A model generated the notes under the pieces. The model had not been told where the DNA came from, made no database searches, and saw nothing but the letters and a program-made list of their open reading frames with translations. A program made the position numbers and the translations under genes. Of a DNA stretch of 64,000 nt, positions 1-11,221 are shown one piece after another (the first letter of the stretch is position 1; the number at the start of each line of letters is the position of its first letter). This DNA comes from Azonexus sp. R2A61. GTDB taxonomy: Bacteria > Pseudomonadota > Gammaproteobacteria > Burkholderiales > Rhodocyclaceae. The stretch spans positions 868,001 through 932,000 of the forward strand of contig NZ_JACBFO010000002.1 in NCBI RefSeq assembly GCF_021401135.1, given 5' to 3'.

Positions 1-831
1 CCGCAATCGGGCCCGCACCAACTGGAAGTCCAGGCTGTCGGCAATCTGCCGGTACGGCAGCGCGCGTTCCCGGTTCTGCATGTCCGACATGCGCTCGCCG
101 CTCAACGGGTGAGTCCGCAAATAAGCTGTCGCGCTGCTCTCGTACAGGCGCGCGGACTGCTGCAGTCGCTCGAAGAATTGCGCCATGCCGCGTTCGTCGA
201 AACCGGCCTTGGACAAGGTGTCGAACCCGAGACGATCGGCCTCCCGCTCGTAATCCCGGGAAAACGCCAGTTGCGCCGACAGCGCACCGGCCTGGCTAGT
301 GGCGATGGCCGCCGTTGCCACCTGGCCGTTGGAGCGGGCTGCCAGCAAGGCCAAGCCCATCGCCACCATCGACGCAATGCTGACCTTTTTCGACTGATAG
401 ATCTGGCGCGCGATATGGCGCTGGGTCACATGCGAGATTTCATGGGCCAGCACACCGGCCAGCTCCGACTCGCTCTGTGCCGCCAGAATCAACCCGGTGT
501 GCACACCGATATAGCCGCCAGGCATCGCGAAAGCGTTGATGCTGGGATCGGCAATGGCAAAGAACTGGAATCCGAAGCCGGGATCGGCACTGAACGACGC
601 CAGCCGATTGCCCAGCTGATTCAGGTAGAACTCGACGTCGGGATCGTCGAGATAAGCCGCCTCGCGCCAGCGAATCTCATGCATGATCTGCTGGCCGATA
701 CGCTTCTCCGCCGCAATCGGCAGATCCTCCGCCGCCACGTCGCCCAGTTCAGGCAATTCGTGGGCCGACACACTGCTCGCGGCGAGCAGGGAAGCCAGAA
801 GCAAGGCGGCGAGACGTCGGGAAAAAGCCAT
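1..831 (-). CDS. bepA: M48 family metalloprotease, BepA/YfgC-like (C-terminus cut by window edge)
   Basis: Reads leftward from an ATG at 831 and runs off the window start, so only about 277 N-terminal residues are visible. A cleavable signal peptide (about residues 1-23, ending VSA) is followed by an M48 peptidase domain with the zinc motif HEISH (H130, E131, H134) and a later EREAD segment that supplies the third ligand. BepA-type proteins are periplasmic and assist or degrade outer-membrane beta-barrel proteins such as LptD; they carry C-terminal TPR repeats, which would lie beyond position 1. The gene is divergent from moaC, with 66 bp between the starts. The family call is firm. BepA versus another periplasmic M48 protease (LoiP-like) cannot be settled without the TPR region. 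Confidence 0.85.
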   Translation of the reverse strand, partial: MAFSRRLAALLLASLLAASSVSAHELPELGDVAAEDLPIAAEKRIGQQIMHEIRWREAAYLDDPDVEFYLNQLGNRLASFSADPGFGFQFFAIADPSINAFAMPGGYIGVHTGLILAAQSESELAGVLAHEISHVTQRHIARQIYQSKKVSIASMVAMGLALLAARSNGQVATAAIATSQAGALSAQLAFSRDYEREADRLGFDTLSKAGFDERGMAQFFERLQQSARLYESSATAYLRTHPLSGERMSDMQNRERALPYRQIADSLDFQLVRARLR

Positions 832-897
832 GGGTGCTATGATATTCCATCCCGCGCGACGGTCCAGCCGGCGCTTTGTAACCGAAAGCAAGTCATC

Positions 898-1380
898 GTG
901 ACCGATTCCCCCTTGACCCATTTCGACGCCACCGGCCAGGCCCACATGGTGGATGTCGGCAACAAACCGGAAACCGCCCGTATCGCCCGTGCCGCCGGTA
1001 CCATCCGCATGCAGCCGGAAACGCTGGCCCTGATTCGCGACGGCTCGGCCAAGAAAGGCGATGTTCTCGGTATCGCCCGCATTGCCGCGATTCAGGCGGC
1101 CAAGCGCACCGGCGACCTGATCCCGCTGTGCCATCCGATCGGTCTGACCCGCGTCGCCGCCGAATTCGCCATCGACGACACCGACAGCGCCGTCCACTGC
1201 TCGGTCACCGCCGAATGCTTTGGGCGCACCGGTATCGAGATGGAAGCGCTGATAGCGGTTTCCGTCGGCCTGCTGACCATCTACGACATGTGCAAGGCCG
1301 TCGATCGGGGAATGCGCATCGAAGGCGTGCGTCTGATCGAAAAGAAGGGCGGCAAGTCGGGGCACTGGATCGCCGACTGA
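898..1380 (+). CDS. moaC: Cyclic pyranopterin monophosphate synthase
   Basis: A 160-residue MoaC, the usual length for the family. With MoaA it converts GTP to cyclic pyranopterin monophosphate, the first step of molybdenum cofactor synthesis in the cytoplasm. The family start LTHFD..G.A.MVDVG and the C-terminal KKGGKSGHW signature are present. A GTG at 898 is chosen as start because it gives the family length; the open frame continues upstream only as antisense to the protease gene. Molybdenum cofactor is needed by the SoxC sulfane dehydrogenase encoded in this window. No other moa genes lie nearby. Confidence 0.95.
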   Translation: MTDSPLTHFDATGQAHMVDVGNKPETARIARAAGTIRMQPETLALIRDGSAKKGDVLGIARIAAIQAAKRTGDLIPLCHPIGLTRVAAEFAIDDTDSAVHCSVTAECFGRTGIEMEALIAVSVGLLTIYDMCKAVDRGMRIEGVRLIEKKGGKSGHWIAD

Positions 1381-1454
1381 CCTGTCGGCGGCACGATGCC
1401 CGAAATCGGTGCAGACGCACCAGCACGCATCATTTCGAAGTCACTACAGACAAT

Positions 1455-1480
1455 AAAAAAGCCCGCCGGAGCGGGCTTTG
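1455..1480 (-). terminator. Rho-independent terminator of the cold-shock gene
   Basis: A GCCCGC stem with a 4-nt loop at 1461-1476. Read on the minus strand it is followed by a run of six T, so it terminates the leftward cold-shock transcript. On the plus strand only three T follow, which makes it a weak stop for moaC. Confidence 0.85.
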
Positions 1481-1502
1481 CATGTTCCTGAACGGCAGCG
1501 AA

Positions 1503-1706
1503 TCAGGCGCGCTGGATATTCGAAGCCTGTTTGCCTTTCGGGCCCTGGACGACTTCGAAGGAAACCTTCTCGCCTTCCTTGAGGGTCTTGAAGCCGTTCA
1601 TGTTGATCGCGGAGAAATGGGCGAAGAGATCTTCACTGCCATCATCCGGCGTGATGAAACCAAAACCTTTTGCGTCGTTGAACCACTTGACGGTACCGAT
1701 TGCCAT
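1503..1706 (-). CDS. cspA: Cold-shock domain protein, CspA family
   Basis: A 67-residue single cold-shock domain with both nucleic-acid-binding motifs: KGFGFI (RNP1) and LFAHFS (RNP2, the F.H form). It is likely an RNA chaperone that melts structure in cytoplasmic mRNA or acts as an antiterminator. It starts [11 protein letters not shown], the typical family start, and has its own terminator. Roughly 110 nt or more of leader precede the start, as is common for csp genes. Whether it is cold-inducible or constitutive cannot be read from the protein, and the symbol is a family label because paralogues usually exist elsewhere. Confidence 0.95.
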   Translation of the reverse strand: MAIGTVKWFNDAKGFGFITPDDGSEDLFAHFSAINMNGFKTLKEGEKVSFEVVQGPKGKQASNIQRA

Positions 1707-1830
1707 GTTTGCTACTTTCCTACAAAACGAATGAACTTCCGGGTCTCCCCGACTCCCTGTTTGAGCTCAATAACGCGGCGCCCCCGGCAACCTCGATACA
1801 GCTTGAAGCCAAACAAAGACGCTTTCTACG

Positions 1831-1855
1831 CCTGTTGAATGATGACGTCAACAGG
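1831..1855. promoter_or_regulatory. Inverted repeat in the cspA/clpS divergent region
   Basis: CCTGTTGA at 1831-1838 is matched exactly by TCAACAGG at 1848-1855 with a 9-nt spacer. On the minus strand the right arm overlaps a TTGACG -35-like box, 17 nt from TAGAAA, a possible cspA promoter. It could be an operator or a leader hairpin. The repeat is seen directly; its role is inferred. Confidence 0.4.
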
Positions 1856-1975
1856 TTTGGTTGATGCAGCGCAAAATCCTCGGGCAAGGGAATTGCTAGG
1901 CAATCAATGAATTTGTCGCAGTCACTCCCGTAACCCCGGTTGCAGATTGGAAAGGACTGTATAAGAATCGGACGC

Positions 1976-2283
1976 ATGGCTACGAAGATTCAGGAAGGCG
2001 GACAGCTAGAGGCTTTGCGCAGCAAGCCGGCGCCGCCACGGATGTACAAGGTGGTGTTGCTGAACGACGATTACACACCGATGGATTTCGTCATCACCGT
2101 TCTGCAGCGTTTTTTTTCGTTGGACACTGAACAAGCGACGCGAATCATGCTCAAAGTTCACAACGAAGGCCGTGGCGTCTGTGGGGTTTATCCCCGCGAC
2201 ATCGCAGCAACGAAGGTTGAACAGGTCATTGCTTTCGCCCGCCAGAACCAACACCCGCTCGCCTGCATCATGGAGGAAAACTG

Positions 2284-2284
<1 letters not shown>
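1976..2284 (+). CDS. clpS: ATP-dependent Clp protease adaptor ClpS
   Basis: A 102-residue ClpS. It docks on the ClpA N-domain and delivers N-degron substrates to ClpAP in the cytoplasm. The core signature [17 protein letters not shown] (about residues 22-38) is intact, including the ND pair of the N-degron pocket. The ATG at 1976 is preferred to an in-frame TTG at 1940 because it matches the family N-terminus. The stop codon overlaps the clpA start (TGATG), so the two genes are translationally coupled, as in most proteobacteria. Confidence 0.96.
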
Positions 2285-4542
<2,258 letters not shown>

Positions 4543-4558
4543 CGATTGCCTTCCGGTC

Positions 4559-4587
4559 AAAAAGCCGTGCAAGATTGCACGGCTTTT
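4559..4587 (+). terminator. Terminator after clpA
   Basis: A 12-bp perfect stem (AAAGCCGTGCAA with its complement) closes on a 2-nt loop and runs into a T tract. It ends only 9 nt before the rraA ribosome-binding site, so rraA transcription depends on read-through or on a promoter inside clpA. Confidence 0.9.
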
Positions 4588-4605
4588 TTATTTCCGGAGA
4601 CAAGC

Positions 4606-5103
4606 ATGAGCTTCAAGACCCCCGACCTGTGCGACGAATTCGAGGCCGAGCTGGGCAAGACGGTGCGCGTCGTCGCTCCGATGTTTCAGCGCTACGGTGG
4701 CCGTACGGCTTTTTGCGGCGAAATCGTCACGCTGAAGATTTTCGAGGACAACACGCTGGTCCGCGAGATTTTCAATGAGCCGGGTCACGGCAAGGTGCTG
4801 GTCATCGACGGTGGCGGCTCGTTGCGCTGCGCGCTGGTTGGCGATCAGCTGGCCATCCTGGCCCACAAGAACGGCTGGGAAGGCGTTGTTGTCTACGGCT
4901 GCATCCGCGACTCGGGCGACATCAACGGGATCGACATCGGTGTCCGCGCACTGAACACGCATCCGCAGAAGACCGTCAAGAAAGGCATCGGCGACCGCAA
5001 CCTGGCCCTGACTTTCGGTGGTGTCACCTTCCATCCCGGGGAATGGCTGTATGCCGACGAGGACGGCGTGCTGGTCTCGGCTAAAGCGCTGACCCAGGCA
5101 TGA
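4606..5103 (+). CDS. rraA: RraA family protein (RNase E activity regulator / HMG aldolase fold)
   Basis: A 165-residue protein with the RraA-like fold: the GGGS..CAL..D motif and the GCIRDS loop with its basic and acidic residues. E. coli RraA binds RNase E and damps its activity; close homologues act as 4-hydroxy-4-methyl-2-oxoglutarate or oxaloacetate aldolases/decarboxylases. Sequence alone does not separate the two roles, because the aldolase residues (R and D of the GCIRD loop) are kept. The start is the ATG at 4606 behind GGAGA at 4596-4600. The gene is tightly packed between two terminators. Confidence 0.88.
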   Translation: MSFKTPDLCDEFEAELGKTVRVVAPMFQRYGGRTAFCGEIVTLKIFEDNTLVREIFNEPGHGKVLVIDGGGSLRCALVGDQLAILAHKNGWEGVVVYGCIRDSGDINGIDIGVRALNTHPQKTVKKGIGDRNLALTFGGVTFHPGEWLYADEDGVLVSAKALTQA

Positions 5104-5130
5104 AAAAAACCGGGGATCGCCCCGGTTTTT
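5104..5130. terminator. Bidirectional terminator between rraA and a chemoreceptor gene
   Basis: A stem AAAACCGGGG with its complement around a short ATCG-type loop. It is flanked by A-rich and T-rich tracts on both sides and sits between convergent genes, so it can serve both rraA (+) and the chemoreceptor (-). Confidence 0.88.
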
Positions 5131-5157
5131 CCTGTTTTTCCATCGTCGACCGCAGGA

Positions 5158-6954
5158 TCAGCCTTCGAGCAGTACCGAGCTCTCGCAGCCGACACGCACC
5201 GTGCCCCAGTGGCGACCTTCCAGCATGATCGGCATATTGATTTCCGAAAGGATTTCACCGGTATCCCGGGCATAGGTCTGAACCAGCAGGGGCTGCGCGT
5301 TCTTGGCACCGCGCAGCCCGGTCGCATCGTCCCAGATGCGCCGAGTGCGGTTGCCGACCAGGTCGGCCTGGTAATTGCCGGTCAGCGCCTGCGAGAACTT
5401 CAGGTTGTGGATCGCGCCGTAGGCATTGCTATCGACGATCAGCGCGTAAACCCCGCCTTTCAACCCGCCCAGCGCATTTTCAAGCAGCGGCTGGACCTGC
5501 TGTTCGAAGACGCGGCAGTAACCCACTTCGTATTTCTGGGGATTGGTTCCCGGCAGCGCCCGGTAGTTGCGATCCCAGACGTCGACGCCCGACTTGGCCA
5601 ACTCCCGCAACTTGTCCTGGATCGCATCGCGGAAGCGGCGCGCCTGATCGACGTTGAAGTCGAAGGCACCACGGCCGATCTTGAAGCGCGACACTAGCTC
5701 CTGAACGCTTTCCGTCGCCTGACTGAGCAACTGCGTCGTCTGTTCGGACTCTTTCATGCTGCCCGCCACCTCGTCCGACAGGTCATGCACCTGACGGACC
5801 GAATCATGCACCTGGGCGTTGGTTGCCGTCAGTTCTTCCATGGCCGTCGCGATCTGGTTGAGCTGGTCGCCGGTTCGCTCGAAATCGCCGACCATGCGCT
5901 GGAATTCGCCGGACGAACGTTCGACGACTTCGCGCGTGGTCCGGATATCGGCGTTGATCAGATCGTTCTCGCGCTGCGTCTCGCGCACCAGATCGATCAT
6001 GCCGCCGATATTGACGGTGATTTCCTGGGTGGCGACGTTAACCCGTTCGGCCAGTTTGCGGACCTCGTCGGCGACGACCGCGAAGCCCCGGCCCATCTCA
6101 CCGGCACGAGCCGCCTCGATCGCCGCATTCAGCGCCAGCAGGTTGGTCTGGTCGGCGATCTCCCGGATCAATCCGGCGATCTGCTTGATGCTGTCCGAGC
6201 GCTGGGCAAGGTGGCCGACGGTGTCGTTGAACTGGCTGAGCTTGGTGCTGACCACCTGCACCTTGCTGACGATTTCGTGCATTTCTTCAAGCGAGTTGCG
6301 CGCCGTCGCCAGGTTGGCGTCCGTCGAGTGAGAAATCAGTTCAGTCGAACTCGACACCTCCTGGATCGCCTGCACCGCCTCGGTACTGGCACCGAACACC
6401 GAATTGGCAATTTCACCCTGGCGGCTTGCCCGTCCGGCCGTCGCCGATACCGTTTTCTTGACCACCACCGCTTCACGGGCGATGTTCACACTCATCTTGC
6501 GCACTTCGCTGATGATCTCGCGCATCTTGTCGGCGAAACGGTTGTAGGCCTCGGCCAGCGTACGCAGCTCATCGTGCGTGATGGTCGGCAGGTTGCGCGA
6601 GAAATCGCCTTCGCCACGACCGATTTCATCGAAGATCGTCGAAATCATCCGGATCGGCCGCAGGATCAGATAGCGGATGTACATGATCTGCAGCAGATTC
6701 CAGCACAGCGCGATCATGGTCAGCGTGACCATGACGATCAGCCCCTGGTCCATGCTCTCCAGAATGTGCTGCAAGACCTCGCTGCTGGTCCCCGCACGGG
6801 CGATCTCTTCCGACACCAGTCGCTTCTGATGCACGTAGACACCCAGATAGCCGAGATCGATGACGAACAGCAACAGGAAGCTCATCAGCTTCTTGGTCAG
6901 CGAATTCCAGAAAGTCCGTTCGTTCCAGTCGTAAAGCCGCCTGAATAATTCCAT
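5158..6954 (-). CDS. Methyl-accepting chemotaxis protein with a C-terminal sensor-like domain
   Basis: A 598-residue chemoreceptor. Two N-terminal membrane helices (about residues 22-42 and 72-96) flank a short periplasmic loop of about 30 residues. Then come a HAMP-like linker and the signalling hairpin with [29 protein letters not shown], which contacts CheA/CheW. After the hairpin, about 160 further residues form a soluble domain ending HWGTVRVG, which resembles single-Cache-type sensors. The periplasmic loop is too small to be a ligand domain, so sensing is probably done by this cytoplasmic C-terminal domain. The gene is divergent from aceA. The ligand is unknown. Confidence 0.9.
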   Translation of the reverse strand: MELFRRLYDWNERTFWNSLTKKLMSFLLLFVIDLGYLGVYVHQKRLVSEEIARAGTSSEVLQHILESMDQGLIVMVTLTMIALCWNLLQIMYIRYLILRPIRMISTIFDEIGRGEGDFSRNLPTITHDELRTLAEAYNRFADKMREIISEVRKMSVNIAREAVVVKKTVSATAGRASRQGEIANSVFGASTEAVQAIQEVSSSTELISHSTDANLATARNSLEEMHEIVSKVQVVSTKLSQFNDTVGHLAQRSDSIKQIAGLIREIADQTNLLALNAAIEAARAGEMGRGFAVVADEVRKLAERVNVATQEITVNIGGMIDLVRETQRENDLINADIRTTREVVERSSGEFQRMVGDFERTGDQLNQIATAMEELTATNAQVHDSVRQVHDLSDEVAGSMKESEQTTQLLSQATESVQELVSRFKIGRGAFDFNVDQARRFRDAIQDKLRELAKSGVDVWDRNYRALPGTNPQKYEVGYCRVFEQQVQPLLENALGGLKGGVYALIVDSNAYGAIHNLKFSQALTGNYQADLVGNRTRRIWDDATGLRGAKNAQPLLVQTYARDTGEILSEINMPIMLEGRHWGTVRVGCESSVLLEG

Positions 6955-7130
6955 TCAGATCACCAAAATGTTCAAATTTACCGAATTCAACACTCCCCAC
7001 GACGCAACGTCAAGTTTCAAACAAGATCCATTTCGTCCGAAAATTGCTGCAGCGCATTTCACCGTAGCAAACAATATTTCATATCGTGAAAACCAAACAA
7101 TAAAGCCATGAATATTTTGAAAAAAATAAA

Positions 7131-7151
7131 GTCTTATGTCTTATATAAGAC
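7131..7151. promoter_or_regulatory. Palindromic operator candidate upstream of aceA
   Basis: GTCTTATATAAGAC at 7138-7151 is a perfect 14-bp palindrome. The half-site GTCTTAT is repeated directly at 7131-7137. It ends 3 bp before the -35 box of the aceA promoter, a position suited to a dimeric regulator of the glyoxylate shunt. The binding protein is not identified here. Confidence 0.65.
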
Positions 7152-7153
7152 TA

Positions 7154-7182
7154 TTGTTGCCCTGCAAAAATCCTTCTATACT
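7154..7182 (+). promoter_or_regulatory. Sigma-70-type promoter of aceA
   Basis: TTGTTG at 7154-7159, a 17-bp spacer and TATACT at 7177-7182. Transcription would begin near 7189. Confidence 0.7.
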
Positions 7183-7254
7183 TCAGTCATCGCCCCACTG
7201 CACTCAACCGGGGGCGCCCAAAGCCTGATCTCAACCCAACCCTGAGGAATTCAC

Positions 7255-8565
7255 ATGAGCACTCGCGAACAGCAAATCGCCGCCCTGGAAAAAGACTGGG
7301 CCGAAAACCCCCGTTGGAAGAACGTCAAGCGCGGCTACTCCGCTGCTGACGTCGTCCGTCTGCGCGGCTCCCTGCAGCCGGAATACACCCTGGCCCAGCG
7401 CGGTGCCAAGGTTCTGTGGGACAAGGTCAACGGCGGCGCCAAGAAGGGCTACGTGAATGCTTTCGGCGCGATCACCGCCGGTCAAGCCATGCAACAGGCC
7501 AAGGCCGGCCTGGAAGCCGTGTATCTGTCCGGCTGGCAAGTCGCCGCCGACGGCAACACCTCCGAAACCATGTACCCGGACCAGTCGCTGTATGCCTACG
7601 ACTCCGTGCCGACCATGGTTCGCCGCATCAACAACACCTTCAAGCGTGCCGACGAAATCCAGTGGTCGCGTGGCGTCAATCCGGGCGACAAGGAATTCAT
7701 CGACTACTTCCTGCCGATCGTCGCCGACGCTGAAGCCGGTTTCGGCGGCGTGCTGAACGCCTTCGAACTGATGAAGAACATGATCGCCGCCGGCGCCGCC
7801 GGTGTGCACTTCGAAGACCAGCTGGCTGCCGCCAAGAAGTGCGGCCACATGGGTGGCAAGGTCCTCGTGCCGACCCGCGAAGCGGTCGAAAAGCTGATCT
7901 CCGCGCGTTTCGCCGCCGACGTCATGGGCGTGCCGACGCTGATCCTGGCCCGTACCGATGCCGAAGCCGCCAACCTGATCACCTCCGACTACGACGAGAA
8001 CGACAAGCCGTTCCTGACCGGCGAGCGCACCCAGGAAGGCTTCTTCCGCGTCAAGAACGGTCTGGAACAGTCGATCTCCCGCGGCGTCGCCTACGCTCCG
8101 TACGCCGACCTGGTCTGGTGCGAAACCGGCGTGCCCGATATCGGCTTCGCCCGCGAATTCGCCCAAGCCGTGCTGGCCGCCTGCCCGGGCAAGCTGCTGT
8201 CCTACAACTGCTCGCCGTCCTTCAACTGGAAGAAGAACCTCAACGACTCGCAGATCGCCTCCTTCCAGGAAGAACTGTCGGCGCTGGGCTACAAGTACCA
8301 GTTCATCACGCTGGCCGGCATCCACGTCAATTGGTACAACACCTTCAAGTTCGCCAAGGCCTACGCCGGCGGCGAAGGCATGAAGCACTATGTGAACATG
8401 GTTCAGGAACCGGAATTCGCCGCTCGCGAAGATGGCTACACCTTCGTCTCGCACCAGCAGGAAGTCGGCACCGGTTACTTCGACGACGTCACCACCGTGA
8501 TCCAGGGTGGCTCTTCCTCCGTGAAGGCCCTGACCGGTTCGACCGAAGAAGAACAGTTCCACTAA
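7255..8565 (+). CDS. aceA: Isocitrate lyase
   Basis: A 436-residue isocitrate lyase that cleaves isocitrate to glyoxylate and succinate, the first step of the glyoxylate shunt used on acetate or fatty acids. The catalytic signature [13 protein letters not shown] is present (C196). The conserved NAFELMK, VHFEDQ and YNCSPSFNW segments are also intact. GAGGAA lies 10 nt upstream of the ATG. The gene is monocistronic, with its own promoter and terminator. It is not fused into an aceBAK operon; aceB and aceK lie 4 and 26 kb away in this window. Confidence 0.97.
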   Translation: MSTREQQIAALEKDWAENPRWKNVKRGYSAADVVRLRGSLQPEYTLAQRGAKVLWDKVNGGAKKGYVNAFGAITAGQAMQQAKAGLEAVYLSGWQVAADGNTSETMYPDQSLYAYDSVPTMVRRINNTFKRADEIQWSRGVNPGDKEFIDYFLPIVADAEAGFGGVLNAFELMKNMIAAGAAGVHFEDQLAAAKKCGHMGGKVLVPTREAVEKLISARFAADVMGVPTLILARTDAEAANLITSDYDENDKPFLTGERTQEGFFRVKNGLEQSISRGVAYAPYADLVWCETGVPDIGFAREFAQAVLAACPGKLLSYNCSPSFNWKKNLNDSQIASFQEELSALGYKYQFITLAGIHVNWYNTFKFAKAYAGGEGMKHYVNMVQEPEFAAREDGYTFVSHQQEVGTGYFDDVTTVIQGGSSSVKALTGSTEEEQFH

Positions 8566-8607
8566 GCAACGATTTAGGCATCCCTGCCGCCTACCCGGCG
8601 GCATTCG

Positions 8608-8643
8608 ACCGGCCCTCACAAGGGGCCGGTTTTTTTATTTTTC
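8608..8643 (+). terminator. Terminator of aceA
   Basis: An ACCGGCCC stem with its complement around a TCACAA loop, followed by a seven-T run and a further T-rich stretch. Confidence 0.9.
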
Positions 8644-8644
8644 C

Positions 8645-8658
8645 TGCGGTCGACCGCA
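8645..8658. repeat. Dispersed SalI-type palindrome, perfect copy
   Basis: TGCGGTCGACCGCA, a perfect 14-bp palindrome between the aceA terminator and the next gene. The same 14-mer recurs exactly at 24542-24555, and shorter or imperfect copies lie at 5144, 16036, 29948, 31154, 42592 and 58408. Confidence 0.6.
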
Positions 8659-8695
8659 AGCAACGCTAAAATCCGAGCCTCCGGCTGGAAATCAC

Positions 8696-9904
8696 GTGAA
8701 CAGGCTCTGGCACCGCATTTCAGAACACATCCTCGCGCCGTCGCAATTGAACGGCGCGGTGCTGCTCGATTTATTGTCGCCGCGCGGCCGCTCCGACGAT
8801 CTGCAACGCCATGCAGCCAGTGTCATCCAGGCGCGGGTCCAGTTGATCGCGGCGCTGTTCGCGGTACTGGTGCCGCTCGCCGCCATTGTGGACTGGCTGG
8901 TTTTCGATCCGGCCACGGCCCGTTACCTGACCGCGCTGCGCTTTGCCTCCGCCGCGATCTTCCTTGTTCTGGCCTGGCCCAGGCCGCCATCGAGCGACCG
9001 CGGTTACGGCCGGGCGATGGGCAATCTGGCCTTGCTGTTGCTGGTGCCTTCGCTGTTTCACCTGATGTCGCTCGGGACGCTGAATGCAGCGGCCCAGACG
9101 CCGCTTGAAAAGGCCTTCACCCAGCTCTACGCCTACCTGCCGACCGTCGTCCTGGGCGGACTGGCGATCTTTCCGCTGACCGCACTGGAAAGTCTGCTGC
9201 TGTCGCTGCCGGTCCTGATCCTCGGCAGCTACTCGCTGTCGCTGGCCGAACCGCCGCTGTCGCTGGCCCAGCACGGCGGCGCATTGTGGTTCATGCTGAT
9301 GATGCTCGGCGTGGCGATGTTCTCGTGCATGAGTCAGTGCCATTACATGACCACGCTCGTCGTGCGTGCCCTGCACGACCCGCTGACCGCCGCCTACACG
9401 CGGCAATCCGGCGAGGAAGCGATCCAGCTGCTGTACCGCCTGAACCAGATGGCCGGCAAGCCGCTGACGCTGGCTTTCATCGACCTCGATCGCTTCAAGA
9501 GCATCAACGACAATTTCGGCCACGAAGCCGGCGACCAGTGCCTGCGCCAGTTTGCCGACTGCCTGAGGGCCGGGCTGCGGCGCAGCGATGTCCTGATCCG
9601 TTGGGGAGGAGAGGAATTCGTCGTCGCCCTGCCCGACACACCGCCGGAAAACGCCGCCACGTTGTTGCGGCGTCTGCGCGCGACCGGCTTCGGATTACGT
9701 CCGGACGGCACCCCGCTGACGGCATCGATCGGCATCGCCAACAGCGGCGAGCCGAACAGCGCCTATGAGATCCTGCTCAAGCGAGCCGACGAACGGATGT
9801 ACGCCGCCAAGGATGCCGGCCGCGACCGCGTCGTCTGGGCCGATGGCCGTTGCGAACCGCTGGCCCCTAGCGATCCGGTCGCGACCACATCCACGTCAGC
9901 GTAA
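8696..9904 (+). CDS. Membrane-bound diguanylate cyclase
   Basis: A 402-residue protein. About six hydrophobic segments between residues 50 and 220 form an integral membrane sensor region of no named family that I recognise. It is followed by a GGDEF domain with the active variant GGEEF (residues 304-308), so it can make c-di-GMP from two GTP. A GTG at 8696 is used as start; no strong ribosome-binding site is visible. The 3' end overlaps the convergent DUF454 gene by 38 bp. The signal sensed is unknown. Confidence 0.88.
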   Translation: MNRLWHRISEHILAPSQLNGAVLLDLLSPRGRSDDLQRHAASVIQARVQLIAALFAVLVPLAAIVDWLVFDPATARYLTALRFASAAIFLVLAWPRPPSSDRGYGRAMGNLALLLLVPSLFHLMSLGTLNAAAQTPLEKAFTQLYAYLPTVVLGGLAIFPLTALESLLLSLPVLILGSYSLSLAEPPLSLAQHGGALWFMLMMLGVAMFSCMSQCHYMTTLVVRALHDPLTAAYTRQSGEEAIQLLYRLNQMAGKPLTLAFIDLDRFKSINDNFGHEAGDQCLRQFADCLRAGLRRSDVLIRWGGEEFVVALPDTPPENAATLLRRLRATGFGLRPDGTPLTASIGIANSGEPNSAYEILLKRADERMYAAKDAGRDRVVWADGRCEPLAPSDPVATTSTSA

Positions 9905-10220
9905 CGCAGGCAACGAGCAGCGGCAGATAGGCCCAGTTTCCCGGCAACGAATACCCGCCGCCGACGACACTGATTGCCAGCATCGCGCTGGCCGCCAGTT
10001 TCGCCGCCCGCGGAATCGCCCGATGTTCGCGCCAGGCGACGATGGCCGGTCCGATGCGCGGATGCGCCAACAGGCGGGCCTCCCATGCCGGATGCGAACG
10101 GGCGAAGAAAAAGGCGGCCAGGATCAGGAAGGGCGTCGTCGGCAACAGCGGCAGCACCGCGCCGATCGCCCCGAGCAACACCGACAGCACGCCAAGGATG
10201 CGGTAAACCGGCTTTTTCAT
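9867..10220 (-). CDS. YbaN/DUF454 family inner-membrane protein
   Basis: A 117-residue protein with three to four membrane helices and the family motif LGAIGAVLPLLPTTPFLILAA near the N-terminus, followed by FARSHP. This is a conserved inner-membrane family without a firmly established function. It lies just upstream of nothing obvious and is convergent with the diguanylate cyclase, sharing 38 bp at the 3' ends. The LysR gene on the same strand ends 21 nt upstream of its start. Confidence 0.88.
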   Translation of the reverse strand: MKKPVYRILGVLSVLLGAIGAVLPLLPTTPFLILAAFFFARSHPAWEARLLAHPRIGPAIVAWREHRAIPRAAKLAASAMLAISVVGGGYSLPGNWAYLPLLVACVTLTWMWSRPDR

Positions 10221-10241
10221 CGTTTTTCCCCGTCGACCGCG

Positions 10242-11144
10242 TCAGCGCAATTCCCAGTAACTCGGACGGCCGTAATTGTCCTTGAGCAGATCGATGAACA
10301 ACCGCACCCGCAACGGCAGGTGACGACGTTGCGGAAACACCGCATAGATACCCATCGGCGGTGCCTGCCAGGCATCGAGCACCGAGGTCAGGCGCCCTTC
10401 CTTGAGATCGCGACCGACCTCCCACAGCGAGCGCCAGGCCAGCCCACGGCCGGCCAGCGCCCATTCATGCAAGACAGCGCCGTCGTTGCACTCGAAGTTA
10501 CCGCTCACCTTCACCGTTTCGACCGTGGTGCTGTCCGGATCGCGAAACACCCAACCGCGCTGCTGACCGAGCGACAAACAGTTATGGCCGGCGAGGTCGG
10601 CCGGCGTGCGCGGCACGCCGTGTGCCACCAGGTAGGCCGGGCTGGCCACAACCATCCGCCGCATTTCGCCGAGACGGACGCTGACCAGGCTGGAATCGGT
10701 CAACTCGCCGATCCGGATGGCGCAGTCGATGTTCTCGTTGATCAGATCGACCAGGCGATCCGAAAGGTCCAGATTGACGCGCACCTCGGGATTCGCCTTC
10801 ATGAACTCACCGACCAGCGGCGCCACGTGCTGGCGCCCGAAACCGGCCGGCGCCGACACGCGCAACTGGCCGCTGGCCCGCACGCTACCCAGCGACACCG
10901 CCGCTTCGGCGTTGGCCAGATCGGTCAGCAGCTTCTGGCAATCCTCAAGAAACGCCTGGCCTTCGAAAGTCAGCGTCAGCTTGCGCGTCGTGCGGATCAT
11001 CAAACGCACGGCCAGGCGGGACTCAAGCGCATCGAGCCGACGCCCGATGATCGCCGGCGTGACGCCCTCCGCCCGGGCTGCCGCCGACAACGAACCGCGA
11101 GTAGCCACATTGACGAAAGCGGATATCTGCTTGAAGGCGTCCAT
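10242..11144 (-). CDS. LysR family transcriptional regulator
   Basis: A 300-residue LysR-type regulator. An N-terminal winged helix-turn-helix (about residues 1-60; MDAFKQISAFVNVATRGSLS) precedes a periplasmic-binding-protein-like effector domain (about 90-295). It is divergent from the haloacid dehalogenase/aceB unit, with 77 bp between the starts. That is the usual arrangement for a LysR protein controlling its neighbour, so control of the dehalogenase-aceB operon is a reasonable inference. The inducer is unknown. The sequence resembles the CrgA/DsdC-like group often annotated only as LysR. Confidence 0.92.
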   Translation of the reverse strand: MDAFKQISAFVNVATRGSLSAAARAEGVTPAIIGRRLDALESRLAVRLMIRTTRKLTLTFEGQAFLEDCQKLLTDLANAEAAVSLGSVRASGQLRVSAPAGFGRQHVAPLVGEFMKANPEVRVNLDLSDRLVDLINENIDCAIRIGELTDSSLVSVRLGEMRRMVVASPAYLVAHGVPRTPADLAGHNCLSLGQQRGWVFRDPDSTTVETVKVSGNFECNDGAVLHEWALAGRGLAWRSLWEVGRDLKEGRLTSVLDAWQAPPMGIYAVFPQRRHLPLRVRLFIDLLKDNYGRPSYWELR

Positions 11145-11221
11145 TTGATACCTGAAGTAAAAGAAGCAACGCTGATTTTGCCACTTATCCTATCAATCAA
11201 GTAACAATAAACTTGCCAACC

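Larger units (their letters stand above)
6955..7254. other. 300-bp AT-rich divergent intergenic region, chemoreceptor/aceA
   Basis: No gene is seen here. The stretch from about 7020 to 7180 is clearly more AT-rich than its surroundings. It carries the aceA promoter, a perfect 14-bp palindrome with a half-site repeat, and several A/T tracts. The leader between the promoter and the aceA start is about 65 nt. Confidence 0.7.

Noticed and set aside
109..897. Open frame continuous with moaC on the plus strand
   Set aside because: It is antisense to the M48 protease, which has a clear signal peptide and HEISH motif. MoaC length and N-terminus fit the GTG at 898.
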